Part shown: piece by piece, positions 8,093 through 18,186 of the stretch | Layout of the letters: each line of letters opens with the position of its first letter | Numbering within the stretch: position 1 is the first letter of the stretch | Source of the DNA: Candidatus Binatia bacterium | GTDB taxonomy: Bacteria; Eisenbacteria; RBG-16-71-46; SZUA-252 | Assembly: GCA_035631035.1 (NCBI GenBank) | Contig: DASQJL010000114.1 | Span: forward strand, 1-57,239 | Direction of reading: 5' to 3' | DNA length: 57,239 bases | The notes under the pieces: model-generated | Database searches by the model: none | Told to the model about the DNA's origin: nothing | What the model saw: only the letters and a program-made list of their open reading frames with translations | Made by a program: the position numbers and the translations under genes

Positions 8093-9226
8093 CTAGGGCT
8101 CGGCGCGCGGATAGGTCCCGAGCACACGCACCTCGGTGGTGACCGGTTTCAGCTCCTCCAGCGCGGCGCGGACAGGCTCCGACGCCGCATGCCCCTCCAG
8201 GTCGAGGTAGAACCGGTACTGCCATGGCGATCCCAGGACCGGGCGCGACTCGATCCGCGTGAGGTTCACGCCGCGCGCACCGAACCGGGCGAGCACGTCC
8301 CCCAGCGCGCCGGGCTTGTGGGCGAGCGCGATCTGGAGCGACGTCTTGCACGACGCCCCAGGCGGGCACGCCACGGCCTCGCGCGCGATCTCGACGAAGC
8401 GGGTGTAGTTCCCCTCCTGCGTCTGGATGCCGCGCCGCAGCACTTCCAATCCGTAGAGCCGCGCCGCCGACTCGCTGGCGATGGCCGCCACCGTCGGATC
8501 GTTCCCCTCGCGCACCTTCCGCGCCGAGCCCGCCGTGTCGAACTCGGTGCGCGTCACCGCCCAGGGAATCGTGCGGAGGAACGCCTCGCACTGCGCGAGC
8601 GCCTGGGGATGGGAGATCACGGTGCGCAGCGACTCCAGCTTCGCGCCCGGCAGCGCGAGCAGGCAGTGCTCCACCCGGCTCACCACCTCGGCCGTGATCG
8701 TCACCCCACCTTCCGCGAGCAGGTCGTAGGTCTCGTGGACGCTCCCCGCCGTCGTGTTCTCGATCGGCATCAGGGCGAAATCGGCGGAGCCGTCGCGCAC
8801 CGCGTCCACGGCGCCGCGGAAGGTGTCATGGCCGGTCAGCAGGACGCCTCCCTCGCGGCCCGCGTAGCGGCGCTGCGCCGTGAGGTGGCTGAACGAGCCC
8901 TCCACGCCCTGGTAGGCGACCCGCAGCGGCACGCCCTCCAGGGAGCGCACCAGCGCCTGCTGGTGGGCCACCGACATCTCCATGATGTCGCGGTAGAGCC
9001 GCTCGATCTCGTGCGCGTCGAGGCCGAGCTCGGTGGCGGCGTGGCGGATCCGGTCGATGATCTGCTCCTCGCGCCGGCGGTCGCGGAAAGGGGCGGCGCT
9101 CTCGATCTTGGCGCGCGCGACCTGCTCGACCAGATCCATGCGCCGCTTCAGCGCGGCGAGGATCTCGCGATCGACGCCTTCGATGGCTTCACGGACGGCC
9201 TGGAGGTCGGGGCGTTTCGCGTTCAT
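8093..9226 (-). CDS. pheA: Bifunctional chorismate mutase / prephenate dehydratase
   Basis: 377 residues in the usual P-protein order. An AroQ-type chorismate mutase (about 1-95, with RRMDLVEQVARAK) is followed by prephenate dehydratase (about 100-285, with YQGVEGSFSH, NTTAGSVHETYD and NYTRF) and a C-terminal ACT domain (about 290-370, with the ESRP motif in RIESRPVLGSPWQYRFY). It converts chorismate through prephenate to phenylpyruvate for phenylalanine synthesis in the cytoplasm. The GNYTRF and ESRP motifs suggest a functional enzyme with phenylalanine feedback control. It lies 64 bases after the topoisomerase VI A gene on the same strand and could be read through from it. Confidence 0.95.
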   Translation of the reverse strand: MNAKRPDLQAVREAIEGVDREILAALKRRMDLVEQVARAKIESAAPFRDRRREEQIIDRIRHAATELGLDAHEIERLYRDIMEMSVAHQQALVRSLEGVPLRVAYQGVEGSFSHLTAQRRYAGREGGVLLTGHDTFRGAVDAVRDGSADFALMPIENTTAGSVHETYDLLAEGGVTITAEVVSRVEHCLLALPGAKLESLRTVISHPQALAQCEAFLRTIPWAVTRTEFDTAGSARKVREGNDPTVAAIASESAARLYGLEVLRRGIQTQEGNYTRFVEIAREAVACPPGASCKTSLQIALAHKPGALGDVLARFGARGVNLTRIESRPVLGSPWQYRFYLDLEGHAASEPVRAALEELKPVTTEVRVLGTYPRAEP

Positions 9227-9290
9227 GACGGCGCGATCGCGCCCATCGCGGCGGGTCCGGCCGCGCGCGCCCCGGCCCGGGGCGCCGCGG

Positions 9291-10376
9291 CTACGGCAGG
9301 AACCGCTCGGGGTGCGCGATCTTCTCCGGAAGGTAGGTGTCCATCACGTAGTTCAGGCCGTGCGCCGCCAGCGCCTGCTGCTCGGCGCGGACGCCCATCG
9401 AGATCAGCTTTTCCATGGCCGCGGCCCACGGCTTGTGGTGGTGGAAGAACGGGTCGTTCTTGATGGCGTCCTTGGCGCGCTTCACGTCCACTTCCTTCAG
9501 CGGATGCGTGGGCAGCTTGTAGTCGACGATGTCCTGCGGTGTGATGCCCAGGAACCGGGCCTGCGGCACGCAGAAGAACTCGTTGATGTGCGCCGCGTTG
9601 CCCGATCCCACCTTGAACGTGCGGTAGATGTTCGTGATCCCGTAGGGGTCGCCGTCCACGAAGACATAGACCGGGATCTTCTTTGCGTCGGCGAGACGGC
9701 GGATAAAGCGCCGGCAGGCGCGGGTGGGCACGCCCCCCATCGAGACCAGGATGCAGTTTGCCTTCTTGGCGTAGCCGTGCTTCACCAGGCGCTGGAACAT
9801 GCCGGCGGTCTCGATGACAAGGATGAACTTGGCCTTGGTCTCGAATTCCAGGTCCTCCACCGAGATCGGAATGGAGTAGGCGCCGCTCCCGAACTTGGTG
9901 CAGTCGATGTGCAGCGCCCGGCCGGTCTCCGGATCCTTGTCCACCACGGTCAGGGCGCCCGATACGTCGCCCCCCTTTTCCTCGGGGACGAAGCCCATCT
10001 GCTCGCGATTCACCTCGAAGAGCGCCTCGACGTCGTCCATCACCGTGTCCGACTCGGTCTGCTCCAGGAAGCGCGCGTCGCCCCAGTTCTTTGACACGTA
10101 GTAGGCCTCCCGCTTGGTCGCGATGTCGTCGGTTTCGACGAGCGACTTGGAGAGCGCCATCATCCGGAGCGTCTGCGCGAAGGACTTCACCGTGTTCACG
10201 GTCAGCGTGCGCTCCTTCTTCTTCCCCCGGATCTCGAAATACCCCTCCTTCTCGAGGTAGCGCACGTTGGCGAGCGAGCGGATGGGGAACTTCAAGACCG
10301 GCTTCTTCTTCTTGAGGATCGACTCCTCGACCGCCTTGGCTTCCTTCTTGATCTTGGGGACGACCTTGTCGCTCAC
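9291..10376 (-). CDS. top6A: DNA topoisomerase VI subunit A (Spo11-like)
   Basis: 361 residues from a GTG whose complement is at 10374-10376; it overlaps the top6B stop (GTGA), so the two are translationally coupled. The 5Y-CAP winged-helix domain carries the catalytic tyrosine motif [10 protein letters not shown], with Tyr93 the probable DNA-attacking residue. The Toprim domain supplies Glu in VIETAGMF and the Asp pair in VFVDGDPYG. Together with subunit B it forms a type IIB topoisomerase that relaxes and decatenates DNA. The enzyme is standard in archaea and plants but sporadic in bacteria. The basic N-terminus (many Lys in the first 30 residues) may aid DNA binding. Confidence 0.93.
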   Translation of the reverse strand: MSDKVVPKIKKEAKAVEESILKKKKPVLKFPIRSLANVRYLEKEGYFEIRGKKKERTLTVNTVKSFAQTLRMMALSKSLVETDDIATKREAYYVSKNWGDARFLEQTESDTVMDDVEALFEVNREQMGFVPEEKGGDVSGALTVVDKDPETGRALHIDCTKFGSGAYSIPISVEDLEFETKAKFILVIETAGMFQRLVKHGYAKKANCILVSMGGVPTRACRRFIRRLADAKKIPVYVFVDGDPYGITNIYRTFKVGSGNAAHINEFFCVPQARFLGITPQDIVDYKLPTHPLKEVDVKRAKDAIKNDPFFHHHKPWAAAMEKLISMGVRAEQQALAAHGLNYVMDTYLPEKIAHPERFLP

Positions 10377-12022
10377 TGTCGGCTCCGTTCGAGGGTGTCC
10401 TTCAAGGTGTCGCACACCTTGTCGCGCTCCTTGTCCGAGATCGCGAGGATCTCCTGGAGCGCGATGCCGATGTGCGGGATGTATTTCTCGATGTACGAGC
10501 GCTTCTTCTCGGCGTCCGCCTCGCGCAGCCCGCGGCGAATGTAGATGCCCAGCTTCCGCCCGACGTCCTGCAGCGCGAGCCGGATCTCCTTGGCGATCTC
10601 CGGGTAGGACGCGACCGATTCCTTGCTCTCGGACGTGAACGGCACCCAGACCGACGCGATGTGCACGATGAGGATCATCGGCGCCGCGGGAAGCGCGCCC
10701 TTCGACTGCTGCAGCCCGTACGCCTTCCAGTTCGTCCCGACGACCGCTTTCGTGACCGCGCACGCCGACTGCTGGTAGAGGAGCGGCACGCGGTTGGCGA
10801 AGCGGAGCATCGTGATCAGCTCGTCGGCGGGGAGGCTCTCGGCGCCGTAGGCGAGCGCCGCCTCCACGAGGAAGGGGTTTCCGCGGTAGACGGACGGGGA
10901 GCGCGAGGTCGCCGCGTAGAAGCGGGCGTCGATCTGCTTCTTCAGCCCCTCGAGCAGCAGCTCCTCGCCGATCGGCGAGAGCACGTTCGAGGGCGGCGCC
11001 ATCAGCTTGGTCGCCTGGATCGCGTTGTAGAGCGCCTCGGCCTGGTCGCGCGCCGCCTTGTGCGGCGAATAGCCCGCCGAGAGCCCCGCGGCGCGCGCAA
11101 TCTCGTCGGCCACCGTCGGCCCGACGCGGGAGAACTCTCCGCTCAGGAAGGCTCCCAGGTTCTTCGCCTTGGTCTCGTGGAGCATCTTCAGAAGAATGCC
11201 CAGCTCCACGCCGTGCGGGTGCGGCTTGATCTCCAGCGGCGCCTTCGGCATCTCCTCGGCCACGCGCTCCAGCTCGAGCCGCTCGCCGTTGGGGGCGACG
11301 TACGTGATCCGGGCGTGCGGATTCGCCATCGCCGTCTGCTCCACGTAGCCGTCCACGGAGTGGCGGCCCTTCTTGTAGGTCGCCTCGATCTCCAGCTCGA
11401 CCCGCGTGCCGTGCTGCGGCATCCACTCCACTTCGTGGTCGGCCACCACGACCGGCCGGTTCACGCGCGTGTCGATCTGGATGTCGAACTTGTGCGCCGG
11501 CTTCCCGGCGCCCGGACGCGAGATCACGGTGATCGGCTTTCCGGTCGTGAGCTGGCCGTACATGCCGGCCGCCGAGATGCCGATCCCTTGCTGTCCGCGC
11601 GACTGGCGCAGGCGGTGGAACTTGGACCCGTAGAGGAGCTGGCCGAAGATGCGCGGCACCTGCGCCTTCACGATCCCCGGACCGTTGTCCTGGACGGCGA
11701 TGCGGTAGCGCGTCTCGGAGATCTCCTGGATCTCGATCAGGATGTCGGGAAGGATCCCCGCCTCCTCGCACGCGTCGAGCGCGTTGTCGACGGCTTCCTT
11801 CACGGTGGTGAGGAGCGCCTTCGCGGGGCTGTCGAATCCGAGAAGATGGCGGTTCTTGGTGAAGAACTCGCTGACCGAGATCTCGCGCTGCTTCTCGGCG
11901 AGATCGGCCGCCGTGAGGTGGATGATCTTCTTCACGCCCTTCGGCACCTTGAGCGGCGCCGGTTTCCGGGCGATCGGCGTGGACGTGGCTTTCTTCGTGT
12001 CCTTCTTCAATGCTTGCGCCAT
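10373..12022 (-). CDS. top6B: DNA topoisomerase VI subunit B (GHKL ATPase)
   Basis: 549 residues. The GHKL ATP-binding fold shows the N-box in [14 protein letters not shown], the G1 box VQDNGPGI, and the G2 lid [15 protein letters not shown], all intact. The H2TH and transducer regions follow ([19 protein letters not shown] and onward), and the C-terminus is the expected helical tail. ATP-driven dimerisation of B gates the DNA cleavage done by subunit A. The ATG follows a GGGAGG. This is the first gene of a minus-strand run B-A-pheA, with its promoter in the 320-base divergent gap beyond 12022. Confidence 0.93.
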   Translation of the reverse strand: MAQALKKDTKKATSTPIARKPAPLKVPKGVKKIIHLTAADLAEKQREISVSEFFTKNRHLLGFDSPAKALLTTVKEAVDNALDACEEAGILPDILIEIQEISETRYRIAVQDNGPGIVKAQVPRIFGQLLYGSKFHRLRQSRGQQGIGISAAGMYGQLTTGKPITVISRPGAGKPAHKFDIQIDTRVNRPVVVADHEVEWMPQHGTRVELEIEATYKKGRHSVDGYVEQTAMANPHARITYVAPNGERLELERVAEEMPKAPLEIKPHPHGVELGILLKMLHETKAKNLGAFLSGEFSRVGPTVADEIARAAGLSAGYSPHKAARDQAEALYNAIQATKLMAPPSNVLSPIGEELLLEGLKKQIDARFYAATSRSPSVYRGNPFLVEAALAYGAESLPADELITMLRFANRVPLLYQQSACAVTKAVVGTNWKAYGLQQSKGALPAAPMILIVHIASVWVPFTSESKESVASYPEIAKEIRLALQDVGRKLGIYIRRGLREADAEKKRSYIEKYIPHIGIALQEILAISDKERDKVCDTLKDTLERSRQ

Positions 12023-12342
12023 GGCCTCCCTCTCCTCCCCCCTGCCCTCAGGAACGCAAGTTCGCCGAGAATCTAACCGCGGGGCTCCCCGGGCGGCAAG
12101 GATTGAGCCGCAGGGGGTCCGACGGGGGAGGGTCGTGGGTTTAGATGCCGCGGGGCTCTCGCAGGACGAATCCCGGGAGTAACCGCAGCCGATACAGGTA
12201 CTTTGGGCGGTTCCACCGCCGCAAAGCCGCCCCCCCGCCGCCTTCCGCGCGCGCCGAGGGCGCGCGCGGCATGTGGATTGCCCTTCCCACCTCCGATCGG
12301 TATCCCGAACGTCGTCCTCGACCGAAAGCGAGGTATCCCCCC
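12023..12342. other. Divergent intergenic region between top6B and the pilus-type ATPase gene
   Basis: This stretch of 320 bases separates two genes transcribed away from each other, so it should hold both promoters. I could not find convincing -35/-10 pairs for either gene. An open frame runs through it in phase with the plus-strand gene (possible ATGs at 12145 and 12271), but the encoded Arg/Pro-rich sequence does not look like conserved protein. Confidence 0.4.
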
Positions 12343-13776
12343 GTGGCCCCCTTTCCGCATTCCACGCGCACGCTGACCTCCATCCTGGTCGAGTGCGGGA
12401 TCGTCACCGACGAGCAGGTGGCGCAGGCGCTTGCGCGCCAGCGCGACACCGGACTCCTGATCGGCGAAACGCTGGTCGAGCTGGGGTTCACGACCGAGGA
12501 GAACATCGGCTGGGCCCTCTCGCGGCAGCTCGGCTTCCCGTATGCGGACGTTCACCCCTCCTCGGTGGATCCGGACATGGTGAAGCGCTTTCCCGAGGGG
12601 CTCCTCCGGCGCATTCAGGCCGTACCGCTCTTCGGGACCGAAGAGGAGATCACCTTCGCGATGGCCGATCCGACCGACGTGGATGCCGTGGCCGAGCTGA
12701 AGGGGGCCGCCGGCATCCCCGCCTCGCTCGTGATCGGAGGACCGGCGTCCATCCGGCGCGTGCTCGATTCGGTCTACGGGCCTCCCGAGTCGGGATCGCC
12801 GCACGCGGCACCGCCGCCCACCAGCCGCCGCGACATCGTCTGGGACCGCGCGGGCACGAACTTCCTGGCCTACCATCTCCACGCGGCCATTCAGGCGCGC
12901 GCCTCCGAGATCCATTTCATCCCGGCGGGCGCCGACCTGACGGTAGCGTACCGCACCGACGCGGGGCTGGTGGCGCAGACCCCCGAGCAGCCGGAGACCT
13001 CGCTCTACCTGCGCGCGCGGCTCGGCGTGCTCGGCATCGCCGACGTGGACGACGGACGTGCCTCGTCCTGGGGCGCCGCCATCGTGGAGCTGGGTCCCGA
13101 CCGCATCGCGGTCTCCGCGTGCCATAGCCGGACCGACGCGGGTGTCGCCACCGTGCTTCGCCTGGCCCCGGCGCCGGCGGAGACGCCGGATCTCTCCCTT
13201 CTCGGGCTCTCTCCGCTCGGCGAGGCCGAGATCCGCGAGTTCATCGACGGCCCCGAGGGGCTCGTCGTCGTGACCGGCCCTCCGCGGGCGGGAGGCTCCC
13301 TGGTGCTCGCCTCCCTCGCCGCGCTGGCGGCACGCGCCGACCGCCGGACGCTGGTGTTCGAGCCGGCCCATCTGCTCCCCTATCCCCCCGGCACGATCCG
13401 CATCCCGGCGACCGACCCGGCGCGCTGGGAGCAGCTCGCGGTCGGATTGGGCGCCGACGTCGTCGCCCTGGACGGCGTGGTCAACGGCGAGCGGGTCGAA
13501 ACTCTGTTCCACGGGGCCGCCGTGGGCCGTCTCGTCTTCGCGCGCACGGACTGGCTCGACCCCAAGGCACTCCTCGCCCATCTGACCCGGAGCCGCGCCG
13601 GCCGCGCCGCTCTGCGCGACCGCCCCTTCGCCTTGATCGCCCTCCCCGCGGCCCGCCGCGAGGGCTCCGCCGTCTGGGTGGACCCGTCGCGCGCCGAGAT
13701 CCAGGCGGGAAGCCTGCAGGTCACGATCCTCTCGGATGAGAAACGGGACGCGCTCGCGAAGGACGGAGGCCGCTGA
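12343..13776 (+). CDS. MshEN-domain protein fused to a degenerate PilB/GspE-like ATPase
   Basis: 477 residues from a GTG at 12343 preceded by AAAGCGAGG at about 12325-12333. The N-terminal part (about 5-140) is an MshEN/T2SSE-N domain with the repeated pattern [21 protein letters not shown] and [14 protein letters not shown]. The rest aligns by eye with the secretion-ATPase core. However, the Walker A position reads GPPRAGGS (residues 312-319), where GPTGSGKT is expected, so the Lys is lost. The Walker B area reads VVALDGV, not LVGE. It is therefore likely a catalytically dead regulatory or structural partner. Its stop overlaps the start of pilT (TGATG), so it is translationally coupled to an intact motor ATPase. 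Confidence 0.75.
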   Translation: MAPFPHSTRTLTSILVECGIVTDEQVAQALARQRDTGLLIGETLVELGFTTEENIGWALSRQLGFPYADVHPSSVDPDMVKRFPEGLLRRIQAVPLFGTEEEITFAMADPTDVDAVAELKGAAGIPASLVIGGPASIRRVLDSVYGPPESGSPHAAPPPTSRRDIVWDRAGTNFLAYHLHAAIQARASEIHFIPAGADLTVAYRTDAGLVAQTPEQPETSLYLRARLGVLGIADVDDGRASSWGAAIVELGPDRIAVSACHSRTDAGVATVLRLAPAPAETPDLSLLGLSPLGEAEIREFIDGPEGLVVVTGPPRAGGSLVLASLAALAARADRRTLVFEPAHLLPYPPGTIRIPATDPARWEQLAVGLGADVVALDGVVNGERVETLFHGAAVGRLVFARTDWLDPKALLAHLTRSRAGRAALRDRPFALIALPAARREGSAVWVDPSRAEIQAGSLQVTILSDEKRDALAKDGGR

Positions 13777-14888
13777 TGCCGCTCGACGTGAAGACCCTGC
13801 TCCAGGCGACGGTCGAATCCGGCGCTTCGGATCTCCACATCTCCTCCGGCATGCCCCCGATGATCCGCCTGCGCGGCGAGATGGTGCGCTCGCAGTCGCC
13901 CTCGCTCTCCGACGCCGACGCGCGCGCGCTCCTCTCCCCCCTGATGAACGACGGCCAGCGGAAGCTGTTCGAGGAACGGCGCGAGATCGACTTCGCGTTC
14001 GAGATCCCGGGACTCTCGCGGTTTCGCGCCAACATCTTCGAGCAGCGGCGCGGGATCGGGGGCGTGTTCCGGGTGATCGCGACCAAGATCCGCACGCTGG
14101 ACGAGCTCGGCGCGCCCAAGATCCTCCGCGACCTGGCGCTCAAGGAGCGCGGGCTGGTGCTGGTGACCGGTCCCACGGGCAGCGGCAAGTCGACGACGCT
14201 CGCCGCCATGATCGATTTCGTGAACTCGAGCCGCGCCGGGCACATCATCACGATCGAGGACCCGATCGAGTTCGTGCACGAGTCCAAGAGCTGTCTCATC
14301 AACCAGCGGGAAATCGGCGCCCATACCGATTCCTTCGCGGCCGCGCTCCGGAGCGCCCTGCGCGAGGATCCGGACATCCTCCTCGTGGGCGAGCTCCGCG
14401 ACCTCGAGACGACGGCGCTCGCGATCACGGCCGCCGAGACGGGACACCTCGTCTTTGGCACGCTTCATACGAACTCCGCCGCGAAGACGATCGACCGGCT
14501 CATCGACATCTTCCCCGCGGATCGCCAGTCGCAGGTGCGGACGATGGTGAGCGAGTCGCTGGAAGGGGTGATCGCCCAGAGCCTGATCCCCACCGCCGAC
14601 GGCAAAAGCCGCGTCGCCGCCCTCGAGATCCTGGTCGGGGTCCCCGCGCTCCGGAACCTGGTGCGGGAGGACAAGACGACGCAGATCCAGAGCGTCATGC
14701 AGGTCGGGGCGCAGCACGGGATGCAGACCCTGGACCAGGCGCTCAAGGATCTCGTGATCGCAGGGAAGATCACGCGCGAGGCGGCGGCCGAGCGCTCGAC
14801 CAATCCGAAGCTCTTCGAGGGGCCGCACGGGGGCACGCCGGGAGCGCCCGCGGGAGCCGGAGCGGCCGCGGCGGCGTCGCGGGCCTAG
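13776..14888 (+). CDS. pilT: Type IV pilus retraction-type ATPase PilT
   Basis: 370 residues. Intact motifs include Walker A GPTGSGKST (132-140), the Asp box IITIEDPIEF, Walker B DILLVGELRDLET, and the His box GHLVFGTLHTNSAAKTIDR. The N-terminal PAS-like region begins with SGASDLHISSG, as in PilT. It powers pilus retraction as a cytoplasmic hexamer at the pilus base. The Ala/Gly-rich C-terminal tail is low complexity. It is coupled to the upstream pseudo-ATPase; other pilus genes are not in the window. Confidence 0.92.
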   Translation: MPLDVKTLLQATVESGASDLHISSGMPPMIRLRGEMVRSQSPSLSDADARALLSPLMNDGQRKLFEERREIDFAFEIPGLSRFRANIFEQRRGIGGVFRVIATKIRTLDELGAPKILRDLALKERGLVLVTGPTGSGKSTTLAAMIDFVNSSRAGHIITIEDPIEFVHESKSCLINQREIGAHTDSFAAALRSALREDPDILLVGELRDLETTALAITAAETGHLVFGTLHTNSAAKTIDRLIDIFPADRQSQVRTMVSESLEGVIAQSLIPTADGKSRVAALEILVGVPALRNLVREDKTTQIQSVMQVGAQHGMQTLDQALKDLVIAGKITREAAAERSTNPKLFEGPHGGTPGAPAGAGAAAAASRA

Positions 14889-15010
14889 GGCAGAGCCCGC
14901 GGTCGAGAGGCTGTGGTACACTCGATGGAAGAAGCTCATCCGCCACTCCAACGAACGTGTCCGCCATCGAAACCGACAAACGCACCCGCCTCGAGCGCCG
15001 GTCCCGGTCC

Positions 15011-15697
15011 ATGCGCCTCGTCTTGTTCGACATCGACGGCACCCTGCTCCGCGAGGGGCTCGCGCCCAAGATCGCCTTCGCGCGCGCGCTCCGCGAGACC
15101 TACGCCACCACCGGACCAATCAACGATTTCAAGTTCGCGGGCATGACCGATCCGCAGTGCGTCACCGAGATCATGCGGCTCGCCGGGATCGACGACGACG
15201 TGATCCACTCCCGGCGCAAGGAATGCCTCCGCCGCTACGTCGAGCACCTCCACGTGGAGATGCCGAACCACGACGGCGCCCGGCTCTTCCCCGGCGTGCG
15301 CGAGCTGCTCGAGCGGCTGAACAAGCTGGACGACGTGATGGTGGGGCTTCTGACCGGGAACATCCTGCGCGGCGCCGAGCTCAAGCTGCGCCGCTGGAAC
15401 CTGGAGCCCTATTTCCGCTTCGGCGCCTACGGCGACGACCACGAGGACCGCTCCGTGCTGGCCCAGATCGCTCTGGAGAAGGCGCGCGCGCTGACCGGGC
15501 GGGTCTTCAGCGGCGCGGACACGACGGTGGTGGGCGACACGCCGCGCGACGTCTCCTGCGCGCGCGCGATCGGAGCCCGCGCGGTCGTGGTGGCCACCGG
15601 CCAGGTCTCGCGGTCCGAGCTGGCCGAGTCGGCGCCGGACGCCATCCTCGATTCCTTCGAGAATCACGAAGCCGCGCTTCGCGCGATCTTTCCGTAG
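15011..15697 (+). CDS. HAD-superfamily phosphatase (phosphoglycolate-phosphatase-like)
   Basis: 228 residues from the ATG at 15011; an in-frame GTG at 14957 would add 18 residues, and neither has a clear ribosome-binding site. HAD motif I is LFDIDGT (Asp nucleophile and Asp+2), motif II is the Thr in LLTGN, and motif IV is VVGDTPRDVSCA. A helical cap between motifs I and II places it in the Gph-like subfamily. It probably dephosphorylates a small phosphorylated metabolite in the cytoplasm; the substrate cannot be read from sequence. It starts 122 bases after pilT, and the possible -10 TACACT at about 14914 may give it its own promoter. Confidence 0.82.
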   Translation: MRLVLFDIDGTLLREGLAPKIAFARALRETYATTGPINDFKFAGMTDPQCVTEIMRLAGIDDDVIHSRRKECLRRYVEHLHVEMPNHDGARLFPGVRELLERLNKLDDVMVGLLTGNILRGAELKLRRWNLEPYFRFGAYGDDHEDRSVLAQIALEKARALTGRVFSGADTTVVGDTPRDVSCARAIGARAVVVATGQVSRSELAESAPDAILDSFENHEAALRAIFP

Positions 15698-15804
15698 CCG
15701 CCCGTAGCCGCTCCCGGCAACTTTTCCTGGCCGACGCGCTGTCGCTCCTTCATTCTGCAGCCCAGCCTCCTTTCCGCCGATAACGCGCGCAAGGAGGAAC
15801 ACCG

Positions 15805-18186
15805 ATGCCCATCACCATCGAGGCCGTTCTCTCGATCCTGATCACGGCGGTCAGCTGGCTGGCCGCGCCCGCCCAGGCCGCGCCGGCGCGCGACGCCGCC
15901 GTTCCCGCCGCGTTCATCCGCGCCGCCGGGGACCGCTTCGAGATCGTGCGCGGCGGCGTCGCGCGTCCCGTCTTCTTCCGCGGGGTGAACCTCGGGGCCG
16001 GCGCGCCGGGTCACTTCCCCGGAGAGTTCGCCTTCACCAAGGACGACTACCGGCGCTACATCCGATTCGCGCGCGATCTCCACGCCAACGCGATCCGGCT
16101 CTACGCCGTGCACCCTCCGGCGTTCTATCAGGCCCTGCGCGAGGAGAACGCCGCGCACCCCGACCGGCCCGTCTGGCTCTTCCAGGAGGTCTGGACCGAG
16201 CTGCCCGAGTCGGACGACTTCTGGGATCCCGCGTTCACCGCCGGGTTCGACGCCGACGTGCGCTCCGCCGTGGACGCGGTCCACGGCAACGCGCTGGTCG
16301 CGCCGCGGCCGGGGCACGCCTCGGGGCGCTACGACGCCGACGTCTCACCGTGGCTCGCGGGCTGGCTCCTGGGGCGCGAGTGGGAGCCCTACGCCGTGCG
16401 GGCGACCGAGCGGAGCCATCCCGAGAAGACCTCCTTCCGCGGCGCCTTCTTCGCGGTGGAGGCGGGCACGCCCATGGAGACCTGGCTCGCGCGCGCGTGC
16501 GAGACCTCGGCCTCGTACGAGGCCACGCGCTACGGCGCGGCGCACGCCGTCTCGTTCGTGAACTGGCCGACGCTCGACGTGATGCGCCACCCCACGGAGA
16601 CCGAGCGGGGCGGACGGGAGGCGGAGCACGACGAGGACGCCTATTCCGTCGATCCCGTGCGCATCCGCCCCGTGAAGAACGCGGCGCTCGATCGGACGTT
16701 CCGCGGCTACTTCGCGAACTACCACGTCTATCCCTACTACCCGGACTTCATGAATCTCGACCCGGGCTACGCGGCCACGCGCGACCGCCACGGCGCCTGC
16801 TCCTACGCCGGATACCTCCGGGACCTGAAGGCGCACACGCGCGGCATCCCGCTGATGATCGGGGAGTACGGGGTGCCGACGAGCCGCGGCATCGCGCACC
16901 GGCAGCCGCAGGGGATCGACCATGGCGGCGCCTCGGAGCGCGAGCAGGGGGAGCGCGACGTGCGCATGCTCGAGGACATCGCGGACACGGGATGCGCCGG
17001 ATCGCTCCTCTTTGCGCTGTTCGACGAGTGGTTCAAGGTGAACTGGCTGGTCGCAAGGATGGAAGCGCCGCGCGAGCGCGACCCGCTCTGGCACAACCTC
17101 CTCGATCCCGAGGAGAACTACGGCCTGATCGCGTTCGATCCGCCCCCCAGGATCCGCGTGGACGGCGCGACGGCGGACTGGCGGGGCGTCGCTCCGTACG
17201 CGAGCGACCCGGGCGGCGCCTGGCTCAAGGCCCTCTATGCGACGTGCGACCAGGATCGCCTCTACCTTCGCTTCGACGTCGATCCCCATGCCTCGCGTCC
17301 GCCCGCGGCGGTCGGCGCCGCGATCGACGTCCTGGATCCCGGCCGCGGGGACACGCGGCTTCCCGCGCCGCTCCGCGCGGTCTGGTCGCGGGGGGCGGAA
17401 TTCCAGCTCGTGATCGAGCCCGGCGACCCGCGCCGCAATGGCGAGGGCGCGCGGGCGGAGCTGTTCGTCGACCGGAGCACCAACTGGTCGGGCTGGTCGC
17501 GCCTTCTGGATCACGGCCTCTTCGCCGGAAACCGGGCCCCGTTTCGCCCGGTGGCCAACGACGACGGCCGCTACGTCCCGCTCCTGATCGAGACCAATCG
17601 CGAGCGCGTGGCCCGGAATGGAACGGTCTCCCCGGCGCTCCACCTCGACTGGGGGCGCCTCTCCTACGGCGCCGAGCGCACGCCCGCCGGCGCCGCGCCC
17701 GGGGATTCGAGCGTGGCCTACGACCCGCACACCGAGTGGTGCATGGACCGCGCGCGCGGCGTCATCGAGGTCGCGATCCCGTGGGGACTCCTCAACGTCT
17801 CCGACCCCTCGAGCCGCTCGGTCCTGGACGACGACCCGGCCACCCGCCAGACCGAGGTCTCGCCCACGGCCGGGATCGGGTTTCTCGCCTGGGGCACCTC
17901 CGCCCGTGGATTCGAGGCCGATTCCCTGGGTCCCTCGCGGACGGGCGTCCGCGCCGCCAACCGCATGGAATGCCAGTACCTGGGACCCCCGGGCACCACC
18001 CAGACCGCCGCCGGCGAGGAGGTCCGGGTCGCGACGCCCCCCCGCGTATCTCTACTTTGGAACGGCTGGGAGCAGCCGATAACGCGGGAAAGGGCCAAGG
18101 AATCGTCGGCCCTCGTGCGTCAAGCCTTCGAGGGAATGGAGTCCCGTGAGTCGGAAGCCAACCGGAATCAGGACGCGCTCCGCTAG
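15805..18186 (+). CDS. Secreted glycoside hydrolase (clan GH-A-like barrel) with C-terminal carbohydrate-binding-like domain
   Basis: 793 residues; the ATG follows AAGGAGG and opens a signal peptide (ILITAVSWLAAPAQA). Residues about 50-410 look like a TIM barrel. NAIRLYAVHPP is an early strand, GREWEP holds Glu192 or Glu194 as acid/base candidate, NYHVYPYYPD is a substrate-loop pattern, and MIGEYGVP holds Glu354 as probable nucleophile. From about 450 on, a beta-rich region (LYATCDQDRLYLRFDVD) resembles DOMON/CBM9-type domains. It is the first gene of a four-gene exopolysaccharide locus, where such hydrolases commonly trim or release polymer. The last 41 bases overlap the next gene. Confidence 0.72.
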   Translation: MPITIEAVLSILITAVSWLAAPAQAAPARDAAVPAAFIRAAGDRFEIVRGGVARPVFFRGVNLGAGAPGHFPGEFAFTKDDYRRYIRFARDLHANAIRLYAVHPPAFYQALREENAAHPDRPVWLFQEVWTELPESDDFWDPAFTAGFDADVRSAVDAVHGNALVAPRPGHASGRYDADVSPWLAGWLLGREWEPYAVRATERSHPEKTSFRGAFFAVEAGTPMETWLARACETSASYEATRYGAAHAVSFVNWPTLDVMRHPTETERGGREAEHDEDAYSVDPVRIRPVKNAALDRTFRGYFANYHVYPYYPDFMNLDPGYAATRDRHGACSYAGYLRDLKAHTRGIPLMIGEYGVPTSRGIAHRQPQGIDHGGASEREQGERDVRMLEDIADTGCAGSLLFALFDEWFKVNWLVARMEAPRERDPLWHNLLDPEENYGLIAFDPPPRIRVDGATADWRGVAPYASDPGGAWLKALYATCDQDRLYLRFDVDPHASRPPAAVGAAIDVLDPGRGDTRLPAPLRAVWSRGAEFQLVIEPGDPRRNGEGARAELFVDRSTNWSGWSRLLDHGLFAGNRAPFRPVANDDGRYVPLLIETNRERVARNGTVSPALHLDWGRLSYGAERTPAGAAPGDSSVAYDPHTEWCMDRARGVIEVAIPWGLLNVSDPSSRSVLDDDPATRQTEVSPTAGIGFLAWGTSARGFEADSLGPSRTGVRAANRMECQYLGPPGTTQTAAGEEVRVATPPRVSLLWNGWEQPITRERAKESSALVRQAFEGMESRESEANRNQDALR

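Noticed and set aside
12145-12342. N-terminal extension of the MshEN protein
   Set aside because: The added 66 residues are Arg/Pro-rich and unlike family N-termini. A GTG with a better ribosome-binding site begins right before the MshEN domain.
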